Origin: Rikenellaceae bacterium
GTDB taxonomy: Bacteria > Bacteroidota > Bacteroidia > Bacteroidales > UBA932
Length of the DNA: 34,551 bases
Reading direction: 5' to 3'
Assembly (NCBI GenBank): GCA_900769905.1
Contig: CAAGIL010000057.1
Span: 1-34,551 of the forward strand
Below the pieces are notes generated by a model. It had not been told where the DNA came from. It saw only the letters and a program-made list of their open reading frames with translations, and made no database searches. Made by a program: the position numbers and the translations under genes. This document shows positions 9,383-16,442 of the stretch, one piece after another. Numbering within the stretch: position 1 is the stretch's first letter; every line of letters begins with the position of its first letter.

Positions 9383-10510
9383 ATGAAGATAGTATGCGAT
9401 GACAGAATCCCCTTCCTGCGCGGAGTTTTCGGGGACACGGCGGAGTGCGTGTACCTCCCGGGTGCAGAGACCGGGAGGGGGGATTTGATTGATGCGGATG
9501 CCGTAATTACCAGAACCAGAACGCTTTGCGGGCCGAAGCTCCTGGAAGGTACCAGGGTGCGGTTCATTGCCAGCGCAACCATTGGCACCGACCACATAGA
9601 CAAGGCCTGGTGCGCGGAGAACGGCATAGCCTGGAGCAACGCCCCCGGCTGCAATTCGGGCTCCGTGAGGCAGTACATAGCATCGGCGCTGTGCGTATTG
9701 AAGCGGCGCCATTCCCTGGATTTCAGCAAACTTACCCTGGGGGTGGTGGGCGTGGGAAACGTGGGCTCGAAGGTGGCGGATCTGGGCCGTACCCTGGGTA
9801 TGAGGGTGCTGCTGTGCGACCCTCCGCGCGCGGCACGTGAAGGCGGGGAAGGCTTCACTGACCTGGACACGCTCTGGCGCGGCAGCGACATCGTGAGCCT
9901 GCACGTCCCGCTTGAGCGGGAAGGCCTGTATCCTACTATGCATCTGATTGATTCAAAGCGACTTGGCTCGGACGGCAACAGGGATAAGATTCTGATAAAC
10001 AGCTCCCGTGGTGCGGTGGTGGACAATGCTGCGCTGCGCGAAGCCCTGGAGGCAGGAAGACTCAGGGCGGCGGTGCTGGATGTATGGGAAAACGAGCCTG
10101 ACATCGACCTCAGGCTGCTGCAACTCGTGGACATCGCAACTCCCCATATAGCCGGATACAGCGCCGACGGCAAGGCAAGGGGAACTATGATGGCTGTGCG
10201 TGCCGTGGCGGAGGCGCTTGATCTGCCCCGTAAGGACTGGAGCCCCGCCGGGATTCCGGAGCCGGAAGGGGGTCTGGTTTACGAGTGTGAGGCGGGGGAG
10301 GACCTGGTGGAAAGGTCCCTGCTCGCAAGTTATGACATCCTTGCGGATGATGCTGCCCTCCGCGCTCATCCCGAGAACTTTGAATATTTGCGGGGGCACT
10401 ATCCCGTAAGAAGGGAAGCGCCCGCCTGGACGCTCAGGCTGCACGGGGCAGACGAGGCTCAGGCGGACGTTCTCAGAAAGCTCGGTTTCGGCCGTGTGAT
10501 CACATTATAG
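9383..10510 (+). CDS. pdxB: 4-phosphoerythronate dehydrogenase
   Basis: PdxB oxidises 4-phospho-D-erythronate to 2-oxo-3-hydroxy-4-phosphobutanoate in the DXP-dependent route to pyridoxal phosphate. The 375-residue chain (from the ATG at 9383; MKIVCDDRIPF matches the family N-terminus, so the open frame further upstream is ignored) has a D-2-hydroxyacid dehydrogenase fold. The NAD-binding GVGNVG covers 123-128. The likely catalytic residues are Arg209, Glu238 and His255. The segment TPHIAGYSADGKARGT around His255 is the hallmark that separates PdxB from other family members, and the C-terminal ~95 residues form the PdxB dimerisation domain. The gene diverges from nifJ and converges on fabD; its last 11 bases overlap the fabD end on the other strand. 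Confidence 0.92.
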   Translation: MKIVCDDRIPFLRGVFGDTAECVYLPGAETGRGDLIDADAVITRTRTLCGPKLLEGTRVRFIASATIGTDHIDKAWCAENGIAWSNAPGCNSGSVRQYIASALCVLKRRHSLDFSKLTLGVVGVGNVGSKVADLGRTLGMRVLLCDPPRAAREGGEGFTDLDTLWRGSDIVSLHVPLEREGLYPTMHLIDSKRLGSDGNRDKILINSSRGAVVDNAALREALEAGRLRAAVLDVWENEPDIDLRLLQLVDIATPHIAGYSADGKARGTMMAVRAVAEALDLPRKDWSPAGIPEPEGGLVYECEAGEDLVERSLLASYDILADDAALRAHPENFEYLRGHYPVRREAPAWTLRLHGADEAQADVLRKLGFGRVITL

Positions 10511-11384
10511 CGACTTCCACGCCCATGGAGCCTGAAATCCTTTTTACGAGGCCCTGAAGCACGGTTCCGGGTCCGAGTTCGCGGAACTCGCCGGCACCGT
10601 CGGCAATCATATTCTTCACCGTCTGTGTCCACTTCACCGGAGAGGTGAGCTGGAGCAGGAGGTTTTCCTTGATGACCTTAGGGTCGGTTTCTGCGCAGGC
10701 GCTGACATTCTGATAGATAGGGCAGGACGGGGTCCTCACCTCGGTCTTGTCTATGGCCTTGGCCAGTTCGATTCTTGCCGGCTCCATAAGAGGGGAGTGG
10801 AAGGCCCCGCTGACACTCAGCGGAAGGGCCCTCTTGGCACCCGCTGCCTTCATCGCGGCGCAGGCGCTCTCCACTGCCTGCTTCTCGCCCGAAATCACTA
10901 TCTGTCCGTCGCAGTTGTAGTTGGCCGGAATCACCAGCCCCTCCGTGCTTTCGCAAATCTGCTCCACGGTTTCGTTTGGCAAGCCTATGATGGCTGCCAT
11001 GATTCCCGGCACCTTCTCGCAGCAGAGCTGCATCTGCTCGGCGCGCACGGCAACCAGCCTGAGGGCATCTTCAAAGTCCACTGCACCGCAGGCTACGAGG
11101 GCGGAGAACTCTCCCAGGGAGTGGCCTCCGACCATATCCGGGGCCGGCAGGCCTTCGCTGCAGAGGGCCTTGCATACTGAATGGAGGAAGATTGCAGGCT
11201 GGGTGACCCTGGTCGCCCTGAGGTCTTCGTCACTTCCTTCAAACATTATGTCCGTGATATTGAATCCGAGGATATCATTGGCCCTGAGCATCATCTCACG
11301 GGCCCTGTTGCTGCTTTCAAAGAGGTCTTTGCCCATTCCCGGGAACTGGGCACCCTGACCTGGAAACATAAATACTGTCTTCAT
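10500..11384 (-). CDS. fabD: Malonyl-CoA:ACP transacylase
   Basis: FabD moves malonyl from CoA to acyl carrier protein for fatty acid elongation. The 294-residue protein shows the oxyanion motif PGQGAQ near residue 10, the nucleophile Ser89 in GHSLGE, Arg114 in the VRAEQM segment that binds the malonyl carboxylate, and the catalytic His196 in GAFHSPLM. Its length is near the usual ~300. The start was placed at MKTVFMFPGQGAQ (ATG 11384); an in-frame TTG upstream would add 10 residues without homology. No other fab genes flank it. It is transcribed alone from a weak Bacteroidota promoter at 11423-11430, with an inverted repeat in its leader, and its 3' end overlaps pdxB by 11 bases tail-to-tail. 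Confidence 0.95.
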   Translation of the reverse strand: MKTVFMFPGQGAQFPGMGKDLFESSNRAREMMLRANDILGFNITDIMFEGSDEDLRATRVTQPAIFLHSVCKALCSEGLPAPDMVGGHSLGEFSALVACGAVDFEDALRLVAVRAEQMQLCCEKVPGIMAAIIGLPNETVEQICESTEGLVIPANYNCDGQIVISGEKQAVESACAAMKAAGAKRALPLSVSGAFHSPLMEPARIELAKAIDKTEVRTPSCPIYQNVSACAETDPKVIKENLLLQLTSPVKWTQTVKNMIADGAGEFRELGPGTVLQGLVKRISGSMGVEVAIM

Positions 11385-11399
11385 AATCGTGTTTTTCCC

Positions 11400-11414
11400 T
11401 TGACCATCGGTCAA
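11400..11414. repeat. Operator-like inverted repeat in the fabD leader
   Basis: TTGACCATCGGTCAA has perfect 6-bp arms (TTGACC/GGTCAA) around a 3-base centre. It lies between the predicted fabD transcription start (~11417) and the fabD ATG (11384), a place where a bound repressor would block transcription. A regulator cannot be named. Confidence 0.45.
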
Positions 11415-11422
11415 AATTTGGG

Positions 11423-11430
11423 CAAAAATA
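11423..11430 (-). promoter_or_regulatory. Probable -7 element of fabD
   Basis: On the minus strand this is TATTTTTG, matching TAnnTTTG, 38 bases before the fabD ATG. I find no TTTG at the -33 position. Confidence 0.45.
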
Positions 11431-11463
11431 AGGAAAATTCTTAATATATTTTGAGAAAATAGG

Positions 11464-11471
11464 TATATTTG
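11464..11471 (+). promoter_or_regulatory. -7 element for tRNA-Arg and the aromatic operon
   Basis: TATATTTG is a full -7 match. It ends 11 bases before the first base of tRNA-Arg, so transcription would begin within a few bases of the tRNA 5' end. No clear -33 TTTG is present. No other promoter-like sequence fits between the tRNA and pheA, which are only 15 bases apart. Confidence 0.6.
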
Positions 11472-11482
11472 CAGATTGTCCG

Positions 11483-11554
11483 GCCCCCTTAGTTTAATGG
11501 ATAAAATTTAGGATTCCGGTTCCTACGATAGGCGTTCGATTCGCCTAGGGGGTA
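11483..11554 (+). tRNA. tRNA-Arg (anticodon CCG)
   Basis: A complete 72-base cloverleaf can be drawn. The acceptor GCCCCCT (11483-11489) pairs with AGGGGGT (11547-11553), with one G-U pair. The D stem is GTTT/AAAT, the anticodon stem TAGGA/TCCTA, the anticodon loop TTCCGGT with CCG at 11516-11518, the variable loop CGAT, and the T stem AGGCG/CGCCT with loop TTCGATT. The discriminator is A11554. CCA is not encoded (CTA follows). It reads CGG codons. The gene sits 15 bases upstream of the pheA start codon and is probably the first element of that operon. Confidence 0.93.
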
Positions 11555-11569
11555 CTAAAATACACTGAA

Positions 11570-12661
11570 ATGGGAGATGAAAGCAAACGCCTGGAGGCGA
11601 TCAGGAAAAGAATCAACGAAATAGATTCCAAGATGGCGGAGCTCTTCGAACAGAGGATGCTCGAAAGTCGCGGCGTAGCGGAATACAAGATGGCCAAAGG
11701 TCTTCCTGTTTGCGACCCTCTTCGCGAGGAGGAAGTCATCAGGCGCAACTCCGGACTCATTGAAGATGACGGAATCAGGAATCTCTACGTGGATTTCCAG
11801 AAAAATGTGATGGACCTTTCCAAGCGCTACCAGCACCAGCTTACCAGCGGTCTCAAGGTGGCGTATTGCGGCGTTCCGGGGGCTTTTGCCTCGATAGCCG
11901 CGCACAGGATGTACCCTCAGGCTGAGGCCGTGCCTTTTGCCGACTTCGCGTCTGCGTACCGTTCCGTTGAGGAAGGAGTGTGCGACGTGGCGGTGCTTCC
12001 TATGGAGAACAGTTACGCCGGAGAGGTGTCTGCAGTTACCGACCTGATGTTTTCTGGCAGTCTCTTCTGCAACAGGGTGATGGAACTCGAGGCGGTGCAG
12101 AACCTGCTCGCGTGCGAGGGCGCTGACCTGGGCACCATACGCGAGGTTGTGAGCCATCCCCAGGCCCTGTCCCAGTGTGCCGGGTACATAGAAAAGAAGG
12201 GTCTCATCACCCACGAATACCCGAATACCGCCGTTGCCGCGAAGATGGTGGCGGAGAAGAAGGACCCCGGCATTGCGGCCATTGCGAGCGAGGAATGTGC
12301 GGAGCTCTACGGCCTGAAGGTAGTGGAGCGCCACATCAACTCCTCGAACACCAACACCACCCGTTTCGCCGCGTTCACCCGCTCCCTGAACGGCTCCCGC
12401 TCCAGGCATAAGATGGGGCATCACTTCATACTTATGTTCACGGTGAAGAATGAGGCCGGTTCGCTCGCCAAGACCCTGAACATCATCGGAGCCCACGGCT
12501 ACAATATGTCCAGCCTCCGCTCCCGTCCAATGAAGGATCTTATGTGGAACTATTACTTCTACATCGAGCTGGACGGCGACATCAACAATGAGGAAGGCCG
12601 CAGCATGATGACCGAACTCGGCTCCCTCTGCGACCGTCTGAAACTTGTCGCAAATTTCTGA
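11570..12661 (+). CDS. pheA: Bifunctional chorismate mutase/prephenate dehydratase (P-protein)
   Basis: The protein makes prephenate from chorismate and then phenylpyruvate, the precursor of phenylalanine. Domains in order over 363 residues are an AroQ-type helical chorismate mutase (~5-90, with Arg/Lys-rich helix 1 and the DPLREEEV segment), prephenate dehydratase (~95-275, with the catalytic Thr-Arg-Phe at 264-266), and a C-terminal ACT domain (~285-360, GAHGYN and SLRSRP) that normally binds phenylalanine for feedback inhibition. It opens the aromatic operon: the ATG lies 15 bases after tRNA-Arg, and aroC follows after 4 bases. Many Bacteroides carry the mutase fused to DAHP synthase instead, so the CM-PDT fusion here is noteworthy. 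No Shine-Dalgarno sequence precedes the start. Confidence 0.95.
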   Translation: MGDESKRLEAIRKRINEIDSKMAELFEQRMLESRGVAEYKMAKGLPVCDPLREEEVIRRNSGLIEDDGIRNLYVDFQKNVMDLSKRYQHQLTSGLKVAYCGVPGAFASIAAHRMYPQAEAVPFADFASAYRSVEEGVCDVAVLPMENSYAGEVSAVTDLMFSGSLFCNRVMELEAVQNLLACEGADLGTIREVVSHPQALSQCAGYIEKKGLITHEYPNTAVAAKMVAEKKDPGIAAIASEECAELYGLKVVERHINSSNTNTTRFAAFTRSLNGSRSRHKMGHHFILMFTVKNEAGSLAKTLNIIGAHGYNMSSLRSRPMKDLMWNYYFYIELDGDINNEEGRSMMTELGSLCDRLKLVANF

Positions 12662-12665
12662 AAAA

Positions 12666-13781
12666 ATGAAGAATACCATAGGCAGCAGCGTAATTCTCAC
12701 CGTTTTCGGCGAAAGTCACGGTCCCGCTACGGGTGTCGTGCTCGACGGTATTGCCCCCGGTGTGGAGGTGAACCGTGAGGAGATCGAAGCCCGCCTGTCC
12801 CGTCGCCGTCCCGCTGGTCTGACGGATACCGCAAGGGTGGAGAAGGACGAGTTCAGCATACTCAGCGGGGTTTACGAAGGCCGTACCACGGGTTCGCCCA
12901 TAGCAATCAGCATACCGAACACGAATGTGCGCAGCTCCGATTACCCGGTGGGCGTAGCCAGACCTTCGCACTCCGACTACAGTGCCGAGATGAAGTATCA
13001 CGGCTACGAGGACCTGCGCGGCGGAGGACACTTTTCCGGCAGGGTTACGGTGGGTGTGGTCGCTGCCGGTGCCATTTGTCTCAAGGCCCTGGAATACAGG
13101 AATATACATATAGCTACGCACATACTCGAATGTGCCGGGGTTCAGGATGAACCCTTCTCGCAGGACGAAGATCTGCTCCGCTCCCAGATGGAACTTGCGG
13201 ACAGCGCCGCTTTCCCGGTGATTTCTCCGGTAGAAGACAGGATGCGCGAGGCGATTCTTGCCGCAAAAGCGGACGGCGATTCCGTGGGAGGAAGGGTGCA
13301 GTGCTGCATTAGCGGCCTCCCTGCCGGTGTGGGGGAACCGTGGTTCGATTCCCTGGAATCCGTGATTTCGCGTGCAATGTTCGCCATCGGTGCCGTAAAG
13401 GGTATCGAGTTCGGCGACGGTTTCGCCCTGTGCTCCATGCGTGCTTCCCAGGCCAATGATCCGTTTGCGATACGCGACGGCCGCGTGGTGACCCTGTCCA
13501 ACCGCAACGGCGGCATCAACGGCGGCATCAGCAACGGTATGCCGCTGCTCTTCCAGCTTGCCGTCAAACCTACCCCGTCCATTTCCCGGCCTCAGCAGAC
13601 CGTGGATTTCCGCAAGGGGGAGGAGACTACCCTGGAGCTGCACGGACGCCATGATCCTGCAATACTCAGGCGCATCTGCCCTGTGGTCACCGCTATGGCT
13701 TCGGTGGTGGTTTGCGATATGCTCGCGCAACGCTACGGGACTGATTATCTGGGACCTGCGTCCCCGAAAGGGAGGATGTGA
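12666..13781 (+). CDS. aroC: Chorismate synthase
   Basis: AroC eliminates phosphate from 5-enolpyruvylshikimate 3-phosphate to form chorismate, using reduced FMN as a catalyst. The start is placed at MKNTIGSSVILTVFGESHG, 4 bases after the pheA stop; a start 21 bases earlier would overlap pheA. Family motifs are GESHG near residue 18, RPSHSDY and the RGGGHFSGR block near 115-125, SMRASQANDPF near 257, and RHDPAILRR in the C-terminal region. The protein has 371 residues. The GGGHFSGR form replaces the GGGRSSAR form I recall for Bacteroides enzymes and resembles clostridial AroC, which hints at transfer. tyrA starts one base after the stop. Confidence 0.95.
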   Translation: MKNTIGSSVILTVFGESHGPATGVVLDGIAPGVEVNREEIEARLSRRRPAGLTDTARVEKDEFSILSGVYEGRTTGSPIAISIPNTNVRSSDYPVGVARPSHSDYSAEMKYHGYEDLRGGGHFSGRVTVGVVAAGAICLKALEYRNIHIATHILECAGVQDEPFSQDEDLLRSQMELADSAAFPVISPVEDRMREAILAAKADGDSVGGRVQCCISGLPAGVGEPWFDSLESVISRAMFAIGAVKGIEFGDGFALCSMRASQANDPFAIRDGRVVTLSNRNGGINGGISNGMPLLFQLAVKPTPSISRPQQTVDFRKGEETTLELHGRHDPAILRRICPVVTAMASVVVCDMLAQRYGTDYLGPASPKGRM

Positions 13782-13782
13782 G

Positions 13783-14649
13783 ATGGCTGCTGACAAGAAA
13801 ATACTCATAGTTGGACTCGGACTCATAGGCGGCTCGTACGCCCAGGGCCTGAGCCGTGCCGGTTACCGCGTCGGGGCTTTGGTGCGCCGTCAGGAAACCC
13901 TGGACTATGCCCTGGCACACGGCTTCATCGAAGACGGACGGACTGTTCCGGACAGGGACTATGTCTCCGGTTTTGACATAATCGTGTTCGCGCTCTATCC
14001 GAAGAAAATGCTTGAGTGGCTGCGCAAATACGGACAATTCATACGCAGGGGTGCCGTCATTACCGATGTGTCGGGTGTGAAACGCTATGTCGTGGACAAT
14101 ATGCCGGGACTGCTGCCCGAGGGGGTAAGTTTCGTGCCCGCCCATCCTATGGCGGGTAAGGAAGTGTACGGAATCGAGAATGCCGACTGCTCGATTTTCC
14201 GTAACGCCAACTTCATCATCACCCCTATTCCGGGCACGGATCCTGCCGCGGTGCAGCTTGTGCGTGACCTGGCTGTTGCATTGAAATTCAGGAGAATATC
14301 CGAGCTGACGCCGGAGAAGCACGACGAGATGATCGGCTTCCTTTCGCAGCTGACCCACTGCATCGCGGTTGCGCTGATGGACTGCAAGGAGTCTTCGCAT
14401 CTGGTGGATTATACCGGCGACTCCTTCCGCGACCTCACCCGCATCGCCAGAATCAACGAGAATATGTGGACGGAGCTCTTCCTTGAGAACCGGGATGAGC
14501 TGCTCTCGCAGATGCAGCTCTTTATGGAAAAGTTCAGCACGCTCAGGGATGCAATAGCCGCGGGGGATGAGGAGACGATGAAAGAGATGATGATTACTTC
14601 GACCCGCAGAAGGGCCTATTTCGATAAAGATCAGGAGGACATATTATGA
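13783..14649 (+). CDS. tyrA: Prephenate dehydrogenase
   Basis: TyrA oxidatively decarboxylates prephenate to 4-hydroxyphenylpyruvate, the tyrosine precursor. The 288-residue protein begins at MAADKKILIVGLGLIGGS with a Rossmann GLGLIGG motif (11-17). The conserved HPMAGKE lies at 121-127, and SQLTHCIA includes His192, the position of the conserved substrate-activating histidine. There is no C-terminal ACT domain and no fused chorismate mutase, so prephenate must come from PheA. A GGAGG lies 7 bases before the ATG, one of the few Shine-Dalgarno-like sequences here. The start is one base past the aroC stop, and the end overlaps the DAHP synthase start in ATGA. Confidence 0.93.
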   Translation: MAADKKILIVGLGLIGGSYAQGLSRAGYRVGALVRRQETLDYALAHGFIEDGRTVPDRDYVSGFDIIVFALYPKKMLEWLRKYGQFIRRGAVITDVSGVKRYVVDNMPGLLPEGVSFVPAHPMAGKEVYGIENADCSIFRNANFIITPIPGTDPAAVQLVRDLAVALKFRRISELTPEKHDEMIGFLSQLTHCIAVALMDCKESSHLVDYTGDSFRDLTRIARINENMWTELFLENRDELLSQMQLFMEKFSTLRDAIAAGDEETMKEMMITSTRRRAYFDKDQEDIL

Positions 14650-15674
14650 ATATGGATTTCAAGCGCAAGCTTATTATACCGCAGGAAATCAAGGAGATGT
14701 ACCCTCTTTCGGAAGAGGGGGCGCAGGCCAAGAAGGAAAACGATGCAGCCATCTGCGACATCTTTACCGGCAAGAGCGACAAGCTTCTGCTGGTGATAGG
14801 TCCCTGCTCCGCCGACAGGGAGGATGCGGTGATAGATTATATCTCCCGCCTGCGCGGCGTGCAGGAGAAGGTGGCTGACAAGATAGTGATTGTGCCGCGA
14901 ATATACACCAACAAGCCGCGTACCACGGGCATCGGTTACAAGGGAATGCTGCACCAGCCGGACCCGCACGCCCACGCTGATATGCTCAAGGGACTCATAG
15001 CAATACGCAAGCTCCACCTCAAGGCTCTCAATGAGACGGGTTTCTCCTGTGCGGACGAGATGCTGTATCCCGAGAACCACAAATATCTCTCCGACCTGCT
15101 TTCGTACGTTGCTGTCGGAGCCAGGTCCGTGGAAAACCAGCAGCACCGTCTGACCGCGAGCGGTCTGGATATTCCTGTGGGTATGAAGAACCCTACGGGA
15201 GGCAATCTTTCGGTGATGATGAATGCCCTCCAGGCAGCCCAGAGCCCACATACCTTCATCTACCGCAACTGGGAGGTTGAGAGCAAGGGCAATCCTCTCA
15301 GCCACGCCATACTCCGCGGTTACGTGGATTCCCACGACATAGCCCATCCGAACTACCACTACGAGGACCTGGCGGAACTATATGAACTCTACGCTGCCAG
15401 CAATCTCGCCAATCCGGCAGTGATTGTGGATACCAATCATTCCAACTCAGGCAAGAAATACCTCGAGCAGGTGCGCATCGCCAAGGAAATACTCCACAGT
15501 ACCCGCCACAATGCCGATATATGCCGCCTCGTGAAGGGTATGATGATAGAGTCATACATTGAAGACGGTTGCCAGAAGGTCAGCGAAGGCGTGTACGGAA
15601 AGTCCATCACTGACCCTTGTCTGGGCTGGGAGAAAACTGAGAGACTCATCTACGACCTTGCCGAACTCAGATAG
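14646..15674 (+). CDS. aroF: 3-deoxy-7-phosphoheptulonate synthase (DAHP synthase, type I)
   Basis: The enzyme condenses phosphoenolpyruvate with erythrose 4-phosphate, the first committed step of the shikimate pathway. Over 342 residues it shows IGPCSA near 52-57, the NKPRTTGIGYKG substrate loop near 90, GMKNPTGGN with the PEP-binding Lys near 180, and DTNHSNSGKK with the metal-binding His near 260. It is an E. coli AroFGH-like class I-alpha chain with no fused chorismate mutase, unlike the DAHPS-CM fusion common in Bacteroidota. The start overlaps the tyrA stop by 4 bases, implying translational coupling. The effector amino acid (Phe, Tyr or Trp) cannot be read from the sequence, so the symbol is generic. 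Confidence 0.92.
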   Translation: MNMDFKRKLIIPQEIKEMYPLSEEGAQAKKENDAAICDIFTGKSDKLLLVIGPCSADREDAVIDYISRLRGVQEKVADKIVIVPRIYTNKPRTTGIGYKGMLHQPDPHAHADMLKGLIAIRKLHLKALNETGFSCADEMLYPENHKYLSDLLSYVAVGARSVENQQHRLTASGLDIPVGMKNPTGGNLSVMMNALQAAQSPHTFIYRNWEVESKGNPLSHAILRGYVDSHDIAHPNYHYEDLAELYELYAASNLANPAVIVDTNHSNSGKKYLEQVRIAKEILHSTRHNADICRLVKGMMIESYIEDGCQKVSEGVYGKSITDPCLGWEKTERLIYDLAELR

Positions 15675-15680
15675 ATTCTT

Positions 15681-16442
15681 ATGAGGAGTAGTTTGCACTT
15701 TGTCTGTCTGATGGCCCTGCTTGTGCTTTCCGGTGCTTCCTGCGACGGAAAGGTGAAGGAGTACAAGGTGAAGGTGCTCGAGGAATTCACCCACGACGTT
15801 TCGGCCTATACCCAGGGCCTTTCCTTCGACGGAGACAGGTTCATAGAGACTACCGGACAGTTCGGGGAATCCTCGATCAGGCTTGTGGACCTGAAGAGCG
15901 GAAAAGTTCTCCGCAAGCTGGATTTCGCGAAAAAGTATTTTGCGGAAGGCTCGGTGGTGCTGGACGGCAAACTCTTCATACTCACCTGGCTCAACAAGGT
16001 GGCCTTCGTTTACGATGCCGAAACTCTGGAGTATGAGAAGACTTATTCCTATCCCCGCGAAGGCTGGGGCCTTACCACCGACGGTAAGCGGCTCATTGCA
16101 TCGGACGGCAGCTCCAGGCTCTACTTCCTGGACAAGGACTTCAAGACTACCGGGAGCGTGGACGTGAAGATGGACGGCAGACCGGTGAAGTACCTCAATG
16201 AGCTGGAGTGGATTGACGGGAAGATATGGGCCAATGTATATATGACGGATATGATAGTGGTCATAAATCCCTCTGACGGCAAGGTGGAATCAGTGATAGA
16301 CTGCAGCGGCCTGCTGCCGAAGAAGTTGCGTACAAGCAAGACGGATGTACTCAACGGAATTGCCCGGGACCCCGCAGACGGAAGCATTTATCTGACCGGA
16401 AAATATTGGCCAAGGCTGTATAAAATTGAACTCGTGAAATGA
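15681..16442 (+). CDS. Glutaminyl cyclase-like lipoprotein (plant-type beta-propeller, Glu_cyclase_2)
   Basis: The family converts N-terminal Gln of peptides to pyroglutamate. The 253-residue chain has a lipoprotein-type leader with Cys21 (SGASC), so the mature protein is probably anchored in the envelope. It then shows the five-bladed propeller signature: HDVSAYTQGL near 38-47, ETTGQFGESS, the LTW(L)NKVAFVYD segment, GWGLTTDG, YLNELEWIDGKIWANVY, and DVLNGIA. Its length is normal. It lies 6 bases after DAHP synthase and overlaps thrE by 4 bases, so it belongs to the aromatic operon although no biochemical link is evident. Cyclisation of exported-protein N-termini is a known Bacteroidota trait. 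Confidence 0.85.
   Translation: MRSSLHFVCLMALLVLSGASCDGKVKEYKVKVLEEFTHDVSAYTQGLSFDGDRFIETTGQFGESSIRLVDLKSGKVLRKLDFAKKYFAEGSVVLDGKLFILTWLNKVAFVYDAETLEYEKTYSYPREGWGLTTDGKRLIASDGSSRLYFLDKDFKTTGSVDVKMDGRPVKYLNELEWIDGKIWANVYMTDMIVVINPSDGKVESVIDCSGLLPKKLRTSKTDVLNGIARDPADGSIYLTGKYWPRLYKIELVK

Noticed and set aside
11555..12700. 381-codon open frame on the minus strand opposite pheA
   Set aside because: It mirrors a well-supported gene with three recognisable domains; the translation is low-complexity His/Gly/Arg-rich text without any motif.
12582..13826. 414-codon open frame opposite aroC
   Set aside because: Antisense shadow of a gene with all chorismate synthase motifs.
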